A DNA stretch of 64,000 nt from Stutzerimonas kunmingensis (GCF_021432085.1 NZ_CP090366.1:3658001-3722000); one strand, 5' to 3'; numbered from the stretch's first letter, positions 51,167 through 59,922 are shown. Program-made: numbers and translations. The notes: generated by a model not told the origin, from the letters alone.

Positions 51167-51223
51167 CGCGTCTGTGGGACAAAGCATGGCCCAGCCAGGG
51201 AAAGTCAAAATGGATCAGCATGA

Positions 51224-51457
51224 AGAAGAGTCCGGGCGCTAGCTGAAGCCGTCAACCAGTTAGCCATCGAGGTATTCGGGAATCCAAAGGAGACAGAGCG
51301 CTGGCTCAAAGCACCAAACAAGGCCCTTAGCGGAAACTCTCCCGCATCGCTTTGCAGAACAGAGGCTGGAGCGATACAGGTTCGGCGCGTACTACACGCG
51401 GTAAAGTGGGAGGGAGCGTGTAAATGGTGTCGAGTTTTTTCTTTTTTAGAGGCTGAC
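51224..51457 (+). pseudogene. remnant of ParS/MbcA-type (DUF2384) antitoxin C-terminus
   Basis: The frame after a TGA at 51221 reads LAEAVNQLAIEVFGNPKETE, then RWLKAPNKALSGNSPASLC and RTEAGAIQVRRVLHAVKWEG. This is the toxin-binding domain pattern of Xre/MbcA/ParS antitoxins (WL...PN.AL.G..P...L.TEAGA..V...L). No start codon or N-terminal HTH is present, and no toxin follows; the frame runs into the next gene. A truncated leftover. Confidence 0.65.
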
Positions 51458-51685
51458 ATGACGTTGCCCCATGAGCGGACCCGCGCAGTAGCGCAAACCT
51501 ACGAGTTTCTAAGAAAACTCGCTCGTAACAGCAATCTGCCCGAGGAAGTTCGCCGCGACGCACTCGACTTGCTACGCCACTTCCCTAACCAATATGACGT
51601 GACGAAGGCCGGAGCGAATGAGGAGAGGCTGTCAGAGGTTCCGCACTTGTTCATTGACCCTGTCTTCAGCTCTTCATGCGTTTAG
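51458..51685 (+). CDS. BPSL0761 family protein (75 aa)
   Basis: MTLPHERTRAVAQTYEFLRKLARNSNLPEEVRRDALDLLRHFPNQYDV matches the small BPSL0761 family, known from genomic islands and of unknown function. ATG 51458 has AGAGG upstream. It follows the antitoxin remnant in the same frame, but the RBS argues for an independent start. The C-terminal 20 residues (VPHLFIDPVFSSSCV) look non-typical and may be altered. Confidence 0.7.
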   Translation: MTLPHERTRAVAQTYEFLRKLARNSNLPEEVRRDALDLLRHFPNQYDVTKAGANEERLSEVPHLFIDPVFSSSCV

Positions 51686-51751
51686 ATAGAAAACCTGATG
51701 CTTTCATATCAGGCGTGATCCAAAGGTTTGGTTCGCCGCGTCAGCAGAAAG

Positions 51752-52066
51752 TCAGGAACTCGTACCGCCGCCTTCCTTGAAAAAATCATCGCGAGCTATA
51801 CGCCCGAAGTCGCCAAGATTCTGATCCTCATCGCTGAACATGGTATTCACCATGCGCTCTCGTCGGAGACCGGAAATCGTCCTAAAAAAGCAGGGCTCAC
51901 AAAGATGAACCTCATAGCGCTCACCGTCATGGGTTGATCCATAACCCCAACTGGCGCGGAGAGTGCCGAACTGCAAGCCATACCCTTCAATACGCGTGCT
52001 ATCACCGCAAACGTCGCACAGGACATCGCTGATTGATTCGGTTTGTTCCATTGCTGTGATTTTCAT
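51752..52066 (-). CDS. unknown protein with two CxxC knuckles (104 aa)
   Basis: ATG 52066 is preceded by GAGGAG. Two Cys pairs, LCDVCGDST (about 16-19) and HLCEPCFF (about 55-58), form a likely zinc ribbon around GLQFGTLRASWGYGSTHDGERYEVHL. The last 40 residues are helical and acidic. I do not know a name for this family, though similar proteins occur in mobile regions. It lies downstream of the orphan antitoxin, same strand, 78-base gap, in the place where a toxin would be expected. It has no RES-toxin features. Confidence 0.65.
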   Translation of the reverse strand: MKITAMEQTESISDVLCDVCGDSTRIEGYGLQFGTLRASWGYGSTHDGERYEVHLCEPCFFRTISGLRRERMVNTMFSDEDQNLGDFGRIARDDFFKEGGGTSS

Positions 52067-52144
52067 TCGACAACTCCTCTCGTAGCCATATGTTCGTTTA
52101 TTCAGTGCGCAGTGCTCATGGAAAGGCGTTGTTTTGTGGATTTT

Positions 52145-52594
52145 TCAGAAAGCTAATCCAAGCGAGATCCTCAGCAACATATCCTCGACCATGTTGGCTC
52201 CGTGCTGTGTTGTCAGCAGGTGCATGGGCGCTAGGCCGCCAAATCGCTCTTTAGACTTGGAGAGCCAGCGTTTAGCCTTGGCCGGTTCGCCAAAGATGGC
52301 ATCAGCTAGTGCATGTACGTGAGCGATACGAAAAAGGCGGTCGCTTTCCTCGATTGTCAGGGGTAGATCACGCTCGATACGCGTCTTCAATGTTCTGAGG
52401 GGAATAACGAGGTCGCGCTCCACAGCGGCGACGACACCATCCTCGCTCAGCTGCATCAGGCGAGTGGCGGGGAAGCATTCCGAAATTTGCTTGTGAATCT
52501 CTAGAGCACTGGCTGAAACCGGTACGTCCAACAAGCTGAACAGGCTCGTTCGATATACCGAATAGCCGCTGTCGGTAAGTGTCTTAGCGAGCAC
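52145..52594 (-). CDS. orphan Xre/MbcA/ParS-type antitoxin (DUF2384), 149 aa
   Basis: The C-terminal toxin-binding domain is clear: AHVHALADAIFGEPAKAKRWLSKSKERFGG and APMHLLTTQHGANMVEDMLLRISLGLAF. The N-terminal part (LTDSGYSVYRTSLFSLLDVPVSA) is the usual ParS dimerisation region. Start is GTG 52594 with GGAGGAG just upstream. Such antitoxins normally pair with a RES-domain NAD-degrading toxin directly downstream; here the downstream gene is unrelated. The toxin has been lost, or the protein acts alone or in trans. Confidence 0.8.
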   Translation of the reverse strand: MLAKTLTDSGYSVYRTSLFSLLDVPVSASALEIHKQISECFPATRLMQLSEDGVVAAVERDLVIPLRTLKTRIERDLPLTIEESDRLFRIAHVHALADAIFGEPAKAKRWLSKSKERFGGLAPMHLLTTQHGANMVEDMLLRISLGLAF

Positions 52595-52639
52595 GTGGCT
52601 CCTCCGTCTGAAATATCAACGGCTGTAATGCCCAAGCCC

Positions 52640-52667
52640 GATGCCGATGCCGATGCCGATGCCGATG
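52640..52667. repeat. hexanucleotide tandem repeat (GATGCC)4
   Basis: Four perfect GATGCC copies plus GATG. No convincing gene contains it, though a short plus-strand frame would read DADADADADE. Confidence 0.8.
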
Positions 52668-52985
52668 AGGCGTGTACCACTACACCCATGACGACGCAGA
52701 CGATGGGTCCCATTCCCATGATGGTTCCGCTGAGTTCGTTCCAGGATGCTCCTGCTGCAACTCTGCCACTTCCGGTGACTGCAAGTAGACCGGTGTGCCT
52801 ATGATGACAGCGCTCATTCTAGAAAACAGAACAAGCAGGAATCCACCCAGCGCCATGGCTGCTCGCAGACTAGATTGTTGTCTGCGGCCACGGATAGAGC
52901 CCGGAGCGCTCAGTGGCAGCGGAATCTGCCGAACCAGCCTGCTGCGTTCGATACGCGCGTCGAATGAGCAGGCTAGCCAGCAAGT
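52668..52985. other. degenerate stretch with no supported gene
   Basis: Between the tandem repeat and the transposase fragment. A minus-strand frame contains a hydrophobic piece (AAMALGGFLLVLFSRMSAVIIG) that could be the end of a membrane protein interrupted by the insertion-sequence fragment, but no RBS or start supports it. Confidence 0.5.
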
Positions 52986-53249
52986 GCCAATGGCAAAACC
53001 ATCGCCAACTTCCGAAAAGATAACAGCAAGGCCATCCGAGGCGTCTGCCGCCAGTTCGTTGCGCTGTGTCAGCAACTGGGGCTATTCGGAGAAAATCTGG
53101 TCGCCATCGACGGCAGCAAATTCAAGGCAGTCAACAATCGCGACCGCAACTTCACCAGCGCCAAATTGAAGCGGCGAATGGAAGAAATTGAATCGAGTAT
53201 CAACCGTTACCTTACGGCGCTCGACGCCGCCGACCAGAAAGAACCATAG
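52986..53249 (+). mobile_element. IS1182-family transposase fragment
   Basis: The frame reads ANGKTIANFRKDNSKAIRGV, then CRQFVALCQQLGLFGENLVAI and DGSKFKAVNNRDRNFTSAKL, ending QKEP-stop. This is an internal piece of an IS1182-type DDE transposase, including the DGSKFKA catalytic Asp region. About 88 codons remain out of roughly 450. No start, no other catalytic residues and no terminal repeats are seen, so it is dead. Coding outside the fragment is disrupted on both sides. Confidence 0.8.
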
Positions 53250-53447
53250 GGGAGCGCCTGGCATCGTTGTCGACGCCGATGAAGCAGGCCTGTCCCGATG
53301 ACTGCTTCGGACCCGGACCCCGCAAAAATTCTGTCTAAGATGCTATGACTAGGTAGTGACGCCAGGAGTGGGCACAGGAAAAAGAACAATGAGTTTAGGA
53401 AACGAAGCCAAACCGCTACCGCCGATCAATCCACCACTGCAGTTATC
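53250..53447. other. no recognisable content
   Basis: A 198-base stretch between the transposase and hsdM relics. No frame resembles a protein family; it is likely scrambled remnant DNA. Confidence 0.5.
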
Positions 53448-53592
53448 AGCAAGGGCACCCGCGAGATTTTCGAGCCTTACACTTCGAGTAATTCGTACAG
53501 CAACTGCCCAGCGCCAACGTGCTATATCAGGTGGTGCAGCGATTCGCCGCTACCGACCTCAGCCCCGAGCGCATCAGCCACTCTAATATATA
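53448..53592 (+). pseudogene. decayed fragment of a second hsdM
   Basis: The DNA aligns with intact hsdM around 42489-42625. SKGTREIFE corresponds to SKDAREIFE; after a frame change and a [23 protein letters not shown] continues with [13 protein letters not shown], versus [20 protein letters not shown] and [12 protein letters not shown] in the intact gene. About 45 codons survive with at least one frameshift and one stop. Scattered differences show it is not a fresh copy. It marks the right end of the accessory region, 55 bases from the next gene. Confidence 0.85.
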
Positions 53593-53646
53593 AAACTTAG
53601 GCGGTGGCGCAAAGGCAACAACCTCTGTAACTTGGGGAAACGGCAG

Positions 53647-54480
53647 TTATGACTGGAGCGTCCACTGTACGTCTTTGTCGACACCTGTCCCGTCAATAGG
53701 GGCCAGTTCATTAACCAGCAGCTCATGTAGCACCGGGTCGCCACAAGCCAGCACCGCCCCGCCATCTTGTGCGTCGCCGCCATCCCAGGCGGTCATCTTG
53801 CCACCCGCCCCTTCCACGATTGGAATAAGCGCCTGCACGTCGTACGGTTTGAGTGAGGCTTCGATCACGACGTCCACAAGACCGGCGGCGAGCATGCAAT
53901 AGGCGTAGCAATCGCCGCCGAAGCGGACCAGTTGGACCCGTGCCGCCACATACTGGAAGGCTTCCAGCTGAAGCGGATCAGAAAATATTTCGGTACTGGT
54001 GCACATCAACCGGGCCTGCGATAGCTCGGTGCAGCGCCGAGTGCGTAGCGGACTGCCGTTCAGCCATGCGCCTTGGGGAGTCCCGACGAAACGCTCACCT
54101 GTGTACGGCTGATTCATGATGCCCAATACCGGCCTCACACCGTCGTTGAGTGCAATCAGGGTGCCCCAGAGAGGTATTCCGGTGATGAACGAGCGAGTCC
54201 CATCGATGGGGTCAAGTACCCAGGTTAGCGGCGAGTGCCCTGACACTGGAACTTCTTCCTCCCCGAGGATACCGTGCTGCGGATAGCGCTGGCCGATCAA
54301 CTCTCGCATAGCGCGTTCGGCGGCCCTATCGGCGTTGGTCACCGGATCATAAACACCGCCCCCTTTGTCGGTCACCGCCAGCGGACTACGAAAGTGCGGC
54401 TCGATGGCATGCGCAGCCACCTCGGCGAGCTGCTCGGCAAAGGCTAGGTACTCGTCCAGTTCAACAGGGGTTATGGGCAT
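53647..54480 (-). CDS. inositol monophosphatase-family phosphatase, HisN-like
   Basis: A 277-aa Mg-dependent phosphatase. Metal-site motifs are GEEEVPVSG (about 70-78) and WVLDPIDGTRSFITGIPLWGTLIAL (about 85-109), with the C-terminal motif KPYDVQALIPIVEGAGG. The DPIDGTRSF...PLWGT variant is the pattern of the histidinol-phosphatase (HisN) branch rather than SuhB. ATG 54480 is chosen with GGAG six bases upstream. Here it closes the amide cluster behind two kinase-like genes, so a cluster-specific phosphate ester may be its substrate. Confidence 0.85.
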   Translation of the reverse strand: MPITPVELDEYLAFAEQLAEVAAHAIEPHFRSPLAVTDKGGGVYDPVTNADRAAERAMRELIGQRYPQHGILGEEEVPVSGHSPLTWVLDPIDGTRSFITGIPLWGTLIALNDGVRPVLGIMNQPYTGERFVGTPQGAWLNGSPLRTRRCTELSQARLMCTSTEIFSDPLQLEAFQYVAARVQLVRFGGDCYAYCMLAAGLVDVVIEASLKPYDVQALIPIVEGAGGKMTAWDGGDAQDGGAVLACGDPVLHELLVNELAPIDGTGVDKDVQWTLQS

Positions 54481-54511
54481 CGGTTGCTCCATTAAGAATG
54501 CAATAGAAGGC

Positions 54512-55447
54512 TCAGGCCTTGCGCAGCCAGTGCTCCCACAGAGAATGGCGCATTACACTGCGGGCGCGCATGTGCTTCCAGAAGCCGTATTTGTAGAAGT
54601 CGAAGTCGAGCGCCGAGACTGCCAACTGCACCATCGCCCAGGTCGACCACTTGAGATCGGCCATGGCCTTATGCAGCTGGATCCGCGCCAAGTCCCGCTC
54701 GGTCACCTGGCCGAAATACGCCTCAATCATTTCGAGCTCAATCTCGTCGGAAAAGAACATCTCTCCGAACCACATGGCGAGTTCATAATGTCGATCGTTG
54801 TTGGAGGCGTACTCGAAATCCACCAGCCGCACTTCCTGCCGGTCGTTGAGCATGAAGTTGCCGGCCAGGGTGTCGTTCATGCAGGGGACCAGATCCAGCC
54901 CAGAGGCTTCCAGCGCTTGGCGCGCGCGGCGATATTGAAGCCTAAGCCAGCCGTGATCGCCTGGCGTCTGGCCACCCAGTTCGGCGACCTGACGATCATG
55001 TTCGTCGATCATGTTGAAGACGGTCTTGGTCTGGACCAGCTTTGGTTGTTCGTTGAACGCGCGCAGGGCGTGCAGCGCGTTGATGCGCACATCGCGGTCA
55101 AGGAAATTGCGATTGGTCGAGGCGCGCCAGCCGTCCATGAACTCGAAGACTTCTACACCCAGTTGTTCGATGAACGCCACTACCGTCGCACCATAGCCGG
55201 TCGCCGCCGCCTTTAGGCTAGCGTCATGAGCGGTCCGCCGATCAATGAACAATTCGGTGCCGACACCAGGTATCTTCACGAAGAACTCGGTCGGCAGGCC
55301 ATCCACCCGGACCCGCCAGTTGGTATTGGAGATCCCGCCGGAGACCGGTGCATAGGCCACCCCCCGACGGGACCAGCCGGAAATCCGGGCGATCGCCTGC
55401 TCAAGCAGCCGCTCCTGTTCGCTGTCAGCCTGCCCCAGATGTTTCAT
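54512..55447 (-). CDS. choline kinase-family phosphotransferase
   Basis: A 311-aa protein kinase-like fold small-molecule kinase. Nucleotide region SGGISNTNWRVRVDG (about 37-51), catalytic loop CMNDTLAGNFML (Asp about 198), metal motif VDFEYASNNDRHYELAMW. This is the pattern of choline/ethanolamine kinases, which phosphorylate amino alcohols with ATP. It follows the frameshifted second phosphotransferase by nine bases and precedes the phosphatase by 31. Substrate unknown. Confidence 0.85.
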   Translation of the reverse strand: MKHLGQADSEQERLLEQAIARISGWSRRGVAYAPVSGGISNTNWRVRVDGLPTEFFVKIPGVGTELFIDRRTAHDASLKAAATGYGATVVAFIEQLGVEVFEFMDGWRASTNRNFLDRDVRINALHALRAFNEQPKLVQTKTVFNMIDEHDRQVAELGGQTPGDHGWLRLQYRRARQALEASGLDLVPCMNDTLAGNFMLNDRQEVRLVDFEYASNNDRHYELAMWFGEMFFSDEIELEMIEAYFGQVTERDLARIQLHKAMADLKWSTWAMVQLAVSALDFDFYKYGFWKHMRARSVMRHSLWEHWLRKA

Positions 55448-55456
55448 TGGCGCCTC

Positions 55457-56379
55457 CTATACCTGGCGAAGCCAGTGTTCGAACCGGTGGTCTCGCAGCG
55501 CCTCGCGTGTGCGCAGGAGCGTCCACTGGCCAACCTTGGAAAACTCGACGCTGCGAGACGACGTCGTCCCGGCCCATAGGCCCCATAACGTCCATAACCA
55601 GTCATCGATTAGCGCGTATAGGCGACAGCGGGCATAGTCCGGCTCGGTGCAGCATCCTGCCCATATTTCCAGCCCGAGCCGCCATTCATCCTCAAGCTGA
55701 TAGAGCTCGTTGAGTGTTGTGGCCACGTCATACCAAGGATCAAACGCGCCACCCCGGTCGAAATCAACCAACCTAAGCTGCCCACCGGGGCCCAACATGA
55801 CGTTGCTGGCCACGCCGTCGCCGTGAATGCTGCAACTGTTCCAGCCGCTCGCGGCCAAGGCACTCCAGGCCATGTCCACGCAGGCGTTGATCCAGTCGGT
55901 GTCCAGAGGCAGCTGTACCGCATCGCGCTGGCAGAACGGATATCGTCCGCGGGCGATCGCTGGAACCCTGACACAGCGCCTTGATGTACAGCGCGCTTGA
56001 GGCTGAACAGCGCCTCCAGTCGCTCGCCTGAAAGCAGCTCATGGACTCGAGCCCAACGCCACTCGCCGGCCGGTAGCGCCTCGAACACCAGCACCCCCTG
56101 CTCGGCGTCGGCGTATAACAGTGCCGGCGCCGCCCCGGCGCGTGCTGCCTGGTCGCTGGCCTCGGCGCTACGCGCCGGATCGATCACTGGCCACATGTCC
56201 TCCTGTAGCACCTTGGCATAGCTGGGCCGGCCATCCAGGGTTAGCTCGAATCCCTGCCACTCGGTCGCTCGGCGCAGCGGTGATGCCACGGCGGCAGGGC
56301 CAGGCGCGCTGGAAACCTGTGCCGCCAGCCCGGCGCGCTCCAGGCTGTTATCAAGACGGAAACGCGCAGGCTCGTTCAT
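55457..56379 (-). pseudogene. second phosphotransferase (choline/aminoglycoside kinase-like), frameshifted near 55965-55975
   Basis: The frame from ATG 56379 gives MNEPARFRLDNSLERAG to LFSLKRAVHQGA and then turns to nonsense. The next frame continues RVPAIARGRYPFCQRDAVQ, then the kinase core SIHGDGVASNVMLGP and LRLVDFDRGGAFDPWYDVATT, to a stop at 55457. Restoring one base gives about 307 aa with all motifs (catalytic Asp in HGD, metal Asp in VDFDRGG). The start overlaps the upstream gene's stop by ATGA. Either a real inactivation or a sequence error. Confidence 0.8.
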
Positions 56380-57670
56380 CGCTCCGTTCCTGGTTGTATG
56401 TCGGACAGCACACCTTCGCCTTCGGCCGCACGTGCCAGGACGCGGGTCAGCACGGCAAGGCCCGTGTGCATCTGCTCTGCCGAGGTGAACTCGGCTTCGT
56501 GGTGGGCGATGCCGCCTTGGCTGGGAACGAACAGCAGCAGCGAAGGCGCGACACGGGCCAGGCTGATCGCGTCGTGCCCGGAGACGGTGGTGCAGTCCAA
56601 AGCGGTCGCGCCCAATTCAGCGCATGCGGCATGCGCCAGCGTCGCAAGACCCTCATGCATCGGCAGCGCTTCGCGCAGTTGTCGCTGGGGCAGATGCAGT
56701 CGCGTGCCGGTCGCGGCCGCGATCTCGGCGAGCGCTGACTCGAAACGCGTCTGGATCACCTGCAACAGCTCGGGTTCCTCGGAGCGGAATTCGACGAACG
56801 CCTGAGCCTTGGCCGGGACTACGTTGGGCGAGTTCGGATAGACCTCCAGCCGTCCGACCGAACTGTGCAGGCGTCCCGGATAGGCATCGGCCAGCTCGCG
56901 AACAAGCACGATCGCCTGCGCTGCCGCAAGCAGCGCATCACGCCGCTCAGCCATCGGTGTCGGGCCTGTGTGGGCCTGCGCGCCCTCGAACTCGACGAGG
57001 AGCTTGAGCGCCGCCCAGGTCCGCCGTACCACGCCGACGTCGGCATTGCTGCGTTCCAGGGCGACCCCTTGCTCGGCATGGATCTCCACATAGCCCGCGC
57101 AAGACAGCGTCACCGGTGCATCGCCCCGGTAGCCGATCCGATGCAAGGCTTCGCCGAGGCTGATGCCGTCTCGGTCGCGGCAGGCCCAAGCCTGCTCGGC
57201 CGTCAGGCTGCCGGTAAACACGCTGCTGCCAATCAGGCTCGGCTGAAAACGAGCGCCCTCTTCGTTGGTCCAGTTCACCAGCGCGAGGTTGAAGCGCGGC
57301 CGCGTTCCCGCCGCACACCAGGCGCGGGCCAGTCGGGCAATCGCCAGCGCACCAGCGACCACGCCGTAGGCCCCATCGAACCGCCCGGCGGTGGGCTGGC
57401 TGTCCAAGTGGGAACCACACATAGGTAAGGTGCGCCCGGCGTCAGCTCGGCCAGACCGAACAGATTGCCGACCTGGTCGATTCGCACCTCCAGGCCTTGC
57501 GAGCTCAGCCAGTCACAGAGCAGGTCACGCGCGGCCCCGTCCTCGGTCGACGCCGCCAGGCGATGCAAACCGCCCTTCGCGGTCCGGCCGATGGCCGAGG
57601 CCTGCTCGAACAGGACATCGAACGCGTCGAAGTCCTCCGCATCGAGCACTCCGATCAAAGAATGGGTCAT
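56376..57670 (-). pseudogene. M20-family amidohydrolase (allantoate/N-carbamoyl amino acid hydrolase-like), frameshifted near 57420
   Basis: ATG 57670 (GGAG upstream) opens a frame reading to TPGAPYLCVV. One base later the other frame carries CGSHLDSQPTAGRFDGAYGVVAG, the metal-binding His-Asp motif, then NEEGARFQPSLIGSSVF (catalytic Glu and metal Glu), EIHAEQG and the dimerisation domain, and HDAISLARV and HHEAEF near the end. These are hallmarks of Zn/Mn-dependent M20 enzymes that split N-carbamoyl groups or ureido acids. Restoring one base gives about 431 aa, normal for the family. It sits between the HupE-like and kinase genes. Confidence 0.85.
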
Positions 57671-57710
57671 AAAAGGCTCCTAGTGGATTGGGGGTGGCGC
57701 TCGGCCGCGT

Positions 57711-58292
57711 TCATCCGGAGACCAGCAGCCAGGCGCCGGCAGCGGCGGACAGCAGCCCGGCGAGTCGAACCAGCGGCGAGGCGGCGCGGGGCAACTGGCG
57801 GACCAGGGCATAGCCAACCGCGTGCAGCACGGCGGTGGCCAGCATGAACCCAGCGACGTAGCTCCATGCCGACTGCACCGGCCCCTCCAGGCCATGCGCC
57901 AGACCGTGGGCGAAGGCAAACAGCGCGGTTATCGCCAGCGCCTTGGACAGCCGGACCCGGGCAGCGACGGCCACCAGCAACCCGAGCCCCAATACCGAAC
58001 CGGCAATGCCGGTTTCCAGATACGGCAACCGCAGCCCGGCCAGGCCCAGGCCACCACCGAGCAGCATGCTGGCGAGGAAGGTCAGCGGCACCAGATAGCG
58101 CGCGGAGCCTTGCTGCTGCGCGGCCCATAGCCCGACCGCGAGCATGGTCAGCAGGTGGTCGAGCCCGCCCAGCGGGTGAGCGATGCCAGACACTAGCCCG
58201 GAAGGCGCATGGCCCGGATGGGCAAAGGCGAGCGACGGCATAAACACCAGGGCAGCAGCCCCGAGCGAGGGCAGTAACGGGGGGAAACGCAT
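57711..58292 (-). CDS. HupE/UreJ-family permease
   Basis: A 193-aa inner-membrane protein with signal-like N-terminus and about six further segments. The start of the mature part, FAHPGHAPSGLVSGIAHPLGGLDHLLTMLAVGLWAA, holds the His-rich HPLGGLDHLL signature of the HupE/UreJ family. A second family motif, FAHGLAHG, follows at about 137. Members import nickel (or cobalt) for hydrogenase or urease. No urease or hydrogenase is in the window, so metal supply to an amide-pathway enzyme is an inference. ATG 58292 has GAGGA upstream. Confidence 0.85.
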   Translation of the reverse strand: MRFPPLLPSLGAAALVFMPSLAFAHPGHAPSGLVSGIAHPLGGLDHLLTMLAVGLWAAQQQGSARYLVPLTFLASMLLGGGLGLAGLRLPYLETGIAGSVLGLGLLVAVAARVRLSKALAITALFAFAHGLAHGLEGPVQSAWSYVAGFMLATAVLHAVGYALVRQLPRAASPLVRLAGLLSAAAGAWLLVSG

Positions 58293-58383
58293 GATCGAGG
58301 TCCTCACGGGTCGGAGCGCAGAACAAGGGGAGCCACCGGCAGGCCGAGGCCCGACGGCGGCAGGCGTGCCGGATGCCCGGCAA

Positions 58384-59922
58384 TCAGGCATGTGGCGGCT
58401 TTGGAAATTCGCCACGTACCGTCTCGTAGGCGCGGGCTACGCGTAGCGCAAGGGCATCCTTCATGCGTGGCGCGACGATCATCATCCCGACCGGCAGCCC
58501 TGCGGCGAACCCAGCCGGAATGGTAGTCGCGGGATGGCCGGTGATATCGAACGGCGCAGTGTTGGTGAGCATGTTCAGGGCCGTGCGCACGTACTCCTCG
58601 ATCGGAGCGTCCGGCACAGTCAGCAGCGTGGCGACGAAGGGCATCGTCGGCATGATCAGCACGTCGAACTGCTCGAGCGCCGCGTCGTACTGACGGGTCA
58701 GTTCCGGCACCAGCATTCGCGCCTTGCCGTAATAGGCCCCGTGCAACTTCTTCAGGCTGTAGTGGCCGGTCAGCGCGACCGCGCGGACGCTATGCGACAG
58801 CGCGTCGGCATGCTCCCTGCGCTTGGCGCCGAAATAGCTCATGATCTCCGGGTCGTAATAGCCGCTGACATTCATTCCGTAACCGTTGCCCTGGAGCATC
58901 TGGTAAGCCGCCCCATCGGTGGCGATTACATTCCACATGTCCATGGCGACGGCACCGTGCCAAGGCGCGGAGGCCATGCCGACCGTTGCGCCGAGGGCTT
59001 CGAGCTCGGCCACGGCGGCCTTGACCTTGGCATCCACTTCCGCCTCGGACACCCCGTCGATGGCGAAGCCTTCCCGCAACAGACCAATTTTCAAGCCCGC
59101 CACACCATCATCGAGGCCGGCCAGGCACTGGGTAGGTGCCGGCTGGTCCTTCTGCCGCGAATCCAGCCCATCGGCGCCGGAGATGACGTCGAGCATCATT
59201 GCCACGTCGCGTACATGCCGGCCCATCGGGCCCACATGGTCGATGGTGCGCTCGATGGGAAACGCACCAGTGTAAGGAACCAGGCCATAAGTCGGCTTGT
59301 GCCCGACGATGCCGCTCCAGGCCGAGGGCATACGGATCGAACCGCCTTGGTCGCCGCCCAGAGCAATGTCGACCTCCTCCACCGCGACGAGCACTGCACT
59401 GCCACTCGACGAGCCGCCGGCATTACGCGATGAATCCCAGGGATTGGTTACCGGCCCGCTCGCCGCTGTGAAGCTGGCGCCGGAGAAGCACAGGTCTTCG
59501 CATACCGACTTGCCGACGATGGTGGCGCCGGCCGCCAGCAGCCGCTTGACCACGGTGGCATCCTCGGACGGCACGTAGCCGTCCAGACTCAGCGACCCGT
59601 TGGCCATCGGCACCCCGGCGACGGACACGTTGTCCTTGATCACCACCGTCTTGCCGGCGAGCGGTCCCTGCCCGGCCCCTTCGATCGAGGTCTTCAGGTA
59701 CCAGGCGCCATAGGGGTTGGCGTCGCCCTGGGGCTTGGTGAAATGCCGCACCGGTGGTTGCTTCGCGACCTCCGTCTGATACAGCCGGTCGATCGTTTCG
59801 TAGGATGACAGGGTGGTGTCGGCAAGGCCGAGGTAGGCCTCCATCTGCGTGTCGTCGAGCGTGTAGCCATGGTCGTGCGCGGCGTCGAGGAAATCGACCT
59901 TGCTGGGACGTGGTAGTGACAT
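58384..59922 (-). CDS. amidase-signature enzyme, RhAmidase-like (enantioselective amidase type)
   Basis: A 512-aa amidase-signature hydrolase. The Ser-cisSer-Lys triad is at K96 (VVIKDNVS), S171 (AGGSSSGSA) and S195 (GGDQGGSIRMP). These are the same positions I recall for the Rhodococcus nitrile-pathway amidase (K96, S171, S195), and the N-terminal helical region typical of that subgroup is present. It hydrolyses amides to acids and ammonia. ATG 59922 has GGAG upstream. No nitrile hydratase gene is visible in the window. Confidence 0.9.
   Translation of the reverse strand: MSLPRPSKVDFLDAAHDHGYTLDDTQMEAYLGLADTTLSSYETIDRLYQTEVAKQPPVRHFTKPQGDANPYGAWYLKTSIEGAGQGPLAGKTVVIKDNVSVAGVPMANGSLSLDGYVPSEDATVVKRLLAAGATIVGKSVCEDLCFSGASFTAASGPVTNPWDSSRNAGGSSSGSAVLVAVEEVDIALGGDQGGSIRMPSAWSGIVGHKPTYGLVPYTGAFPIERTIDHVGPMGRHVRDVAMMLDVISGADGLDSRQKDQPAPTQCLAGLDDGVAGLKIGLLREGFAIDGVSEAEVDAKVKAAVAELEALGATVGMASAPWHGAVAMDMWNVIATDGAAYQMLQGNGYGMNVSGYYDPEIMSYFGAKRREHADALSHSVRAVALTGHYSLKKLHGAYYGKARMLVPELTRQYDAALEQFDVLIMPTMPFVATLLTVPDAPIEEYVRTALNMLTNTAPFDITGHPATTIPAGFAAGLPVGMMIVAPRMKDALALRVARAYETVRGEFPKPPHA

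Noticed and set aside
52680..53075. 131-aa minus-strand frame with a hydrophobic stretch
   Set aside because: Overlaps the transposase fragment antisense and has no RBS; at most a relic.
58534..59433. 299-aa plus-strand open frame
   Set aside because: Antisense to the amidase with its complete catalytic triad; no signal or family look.
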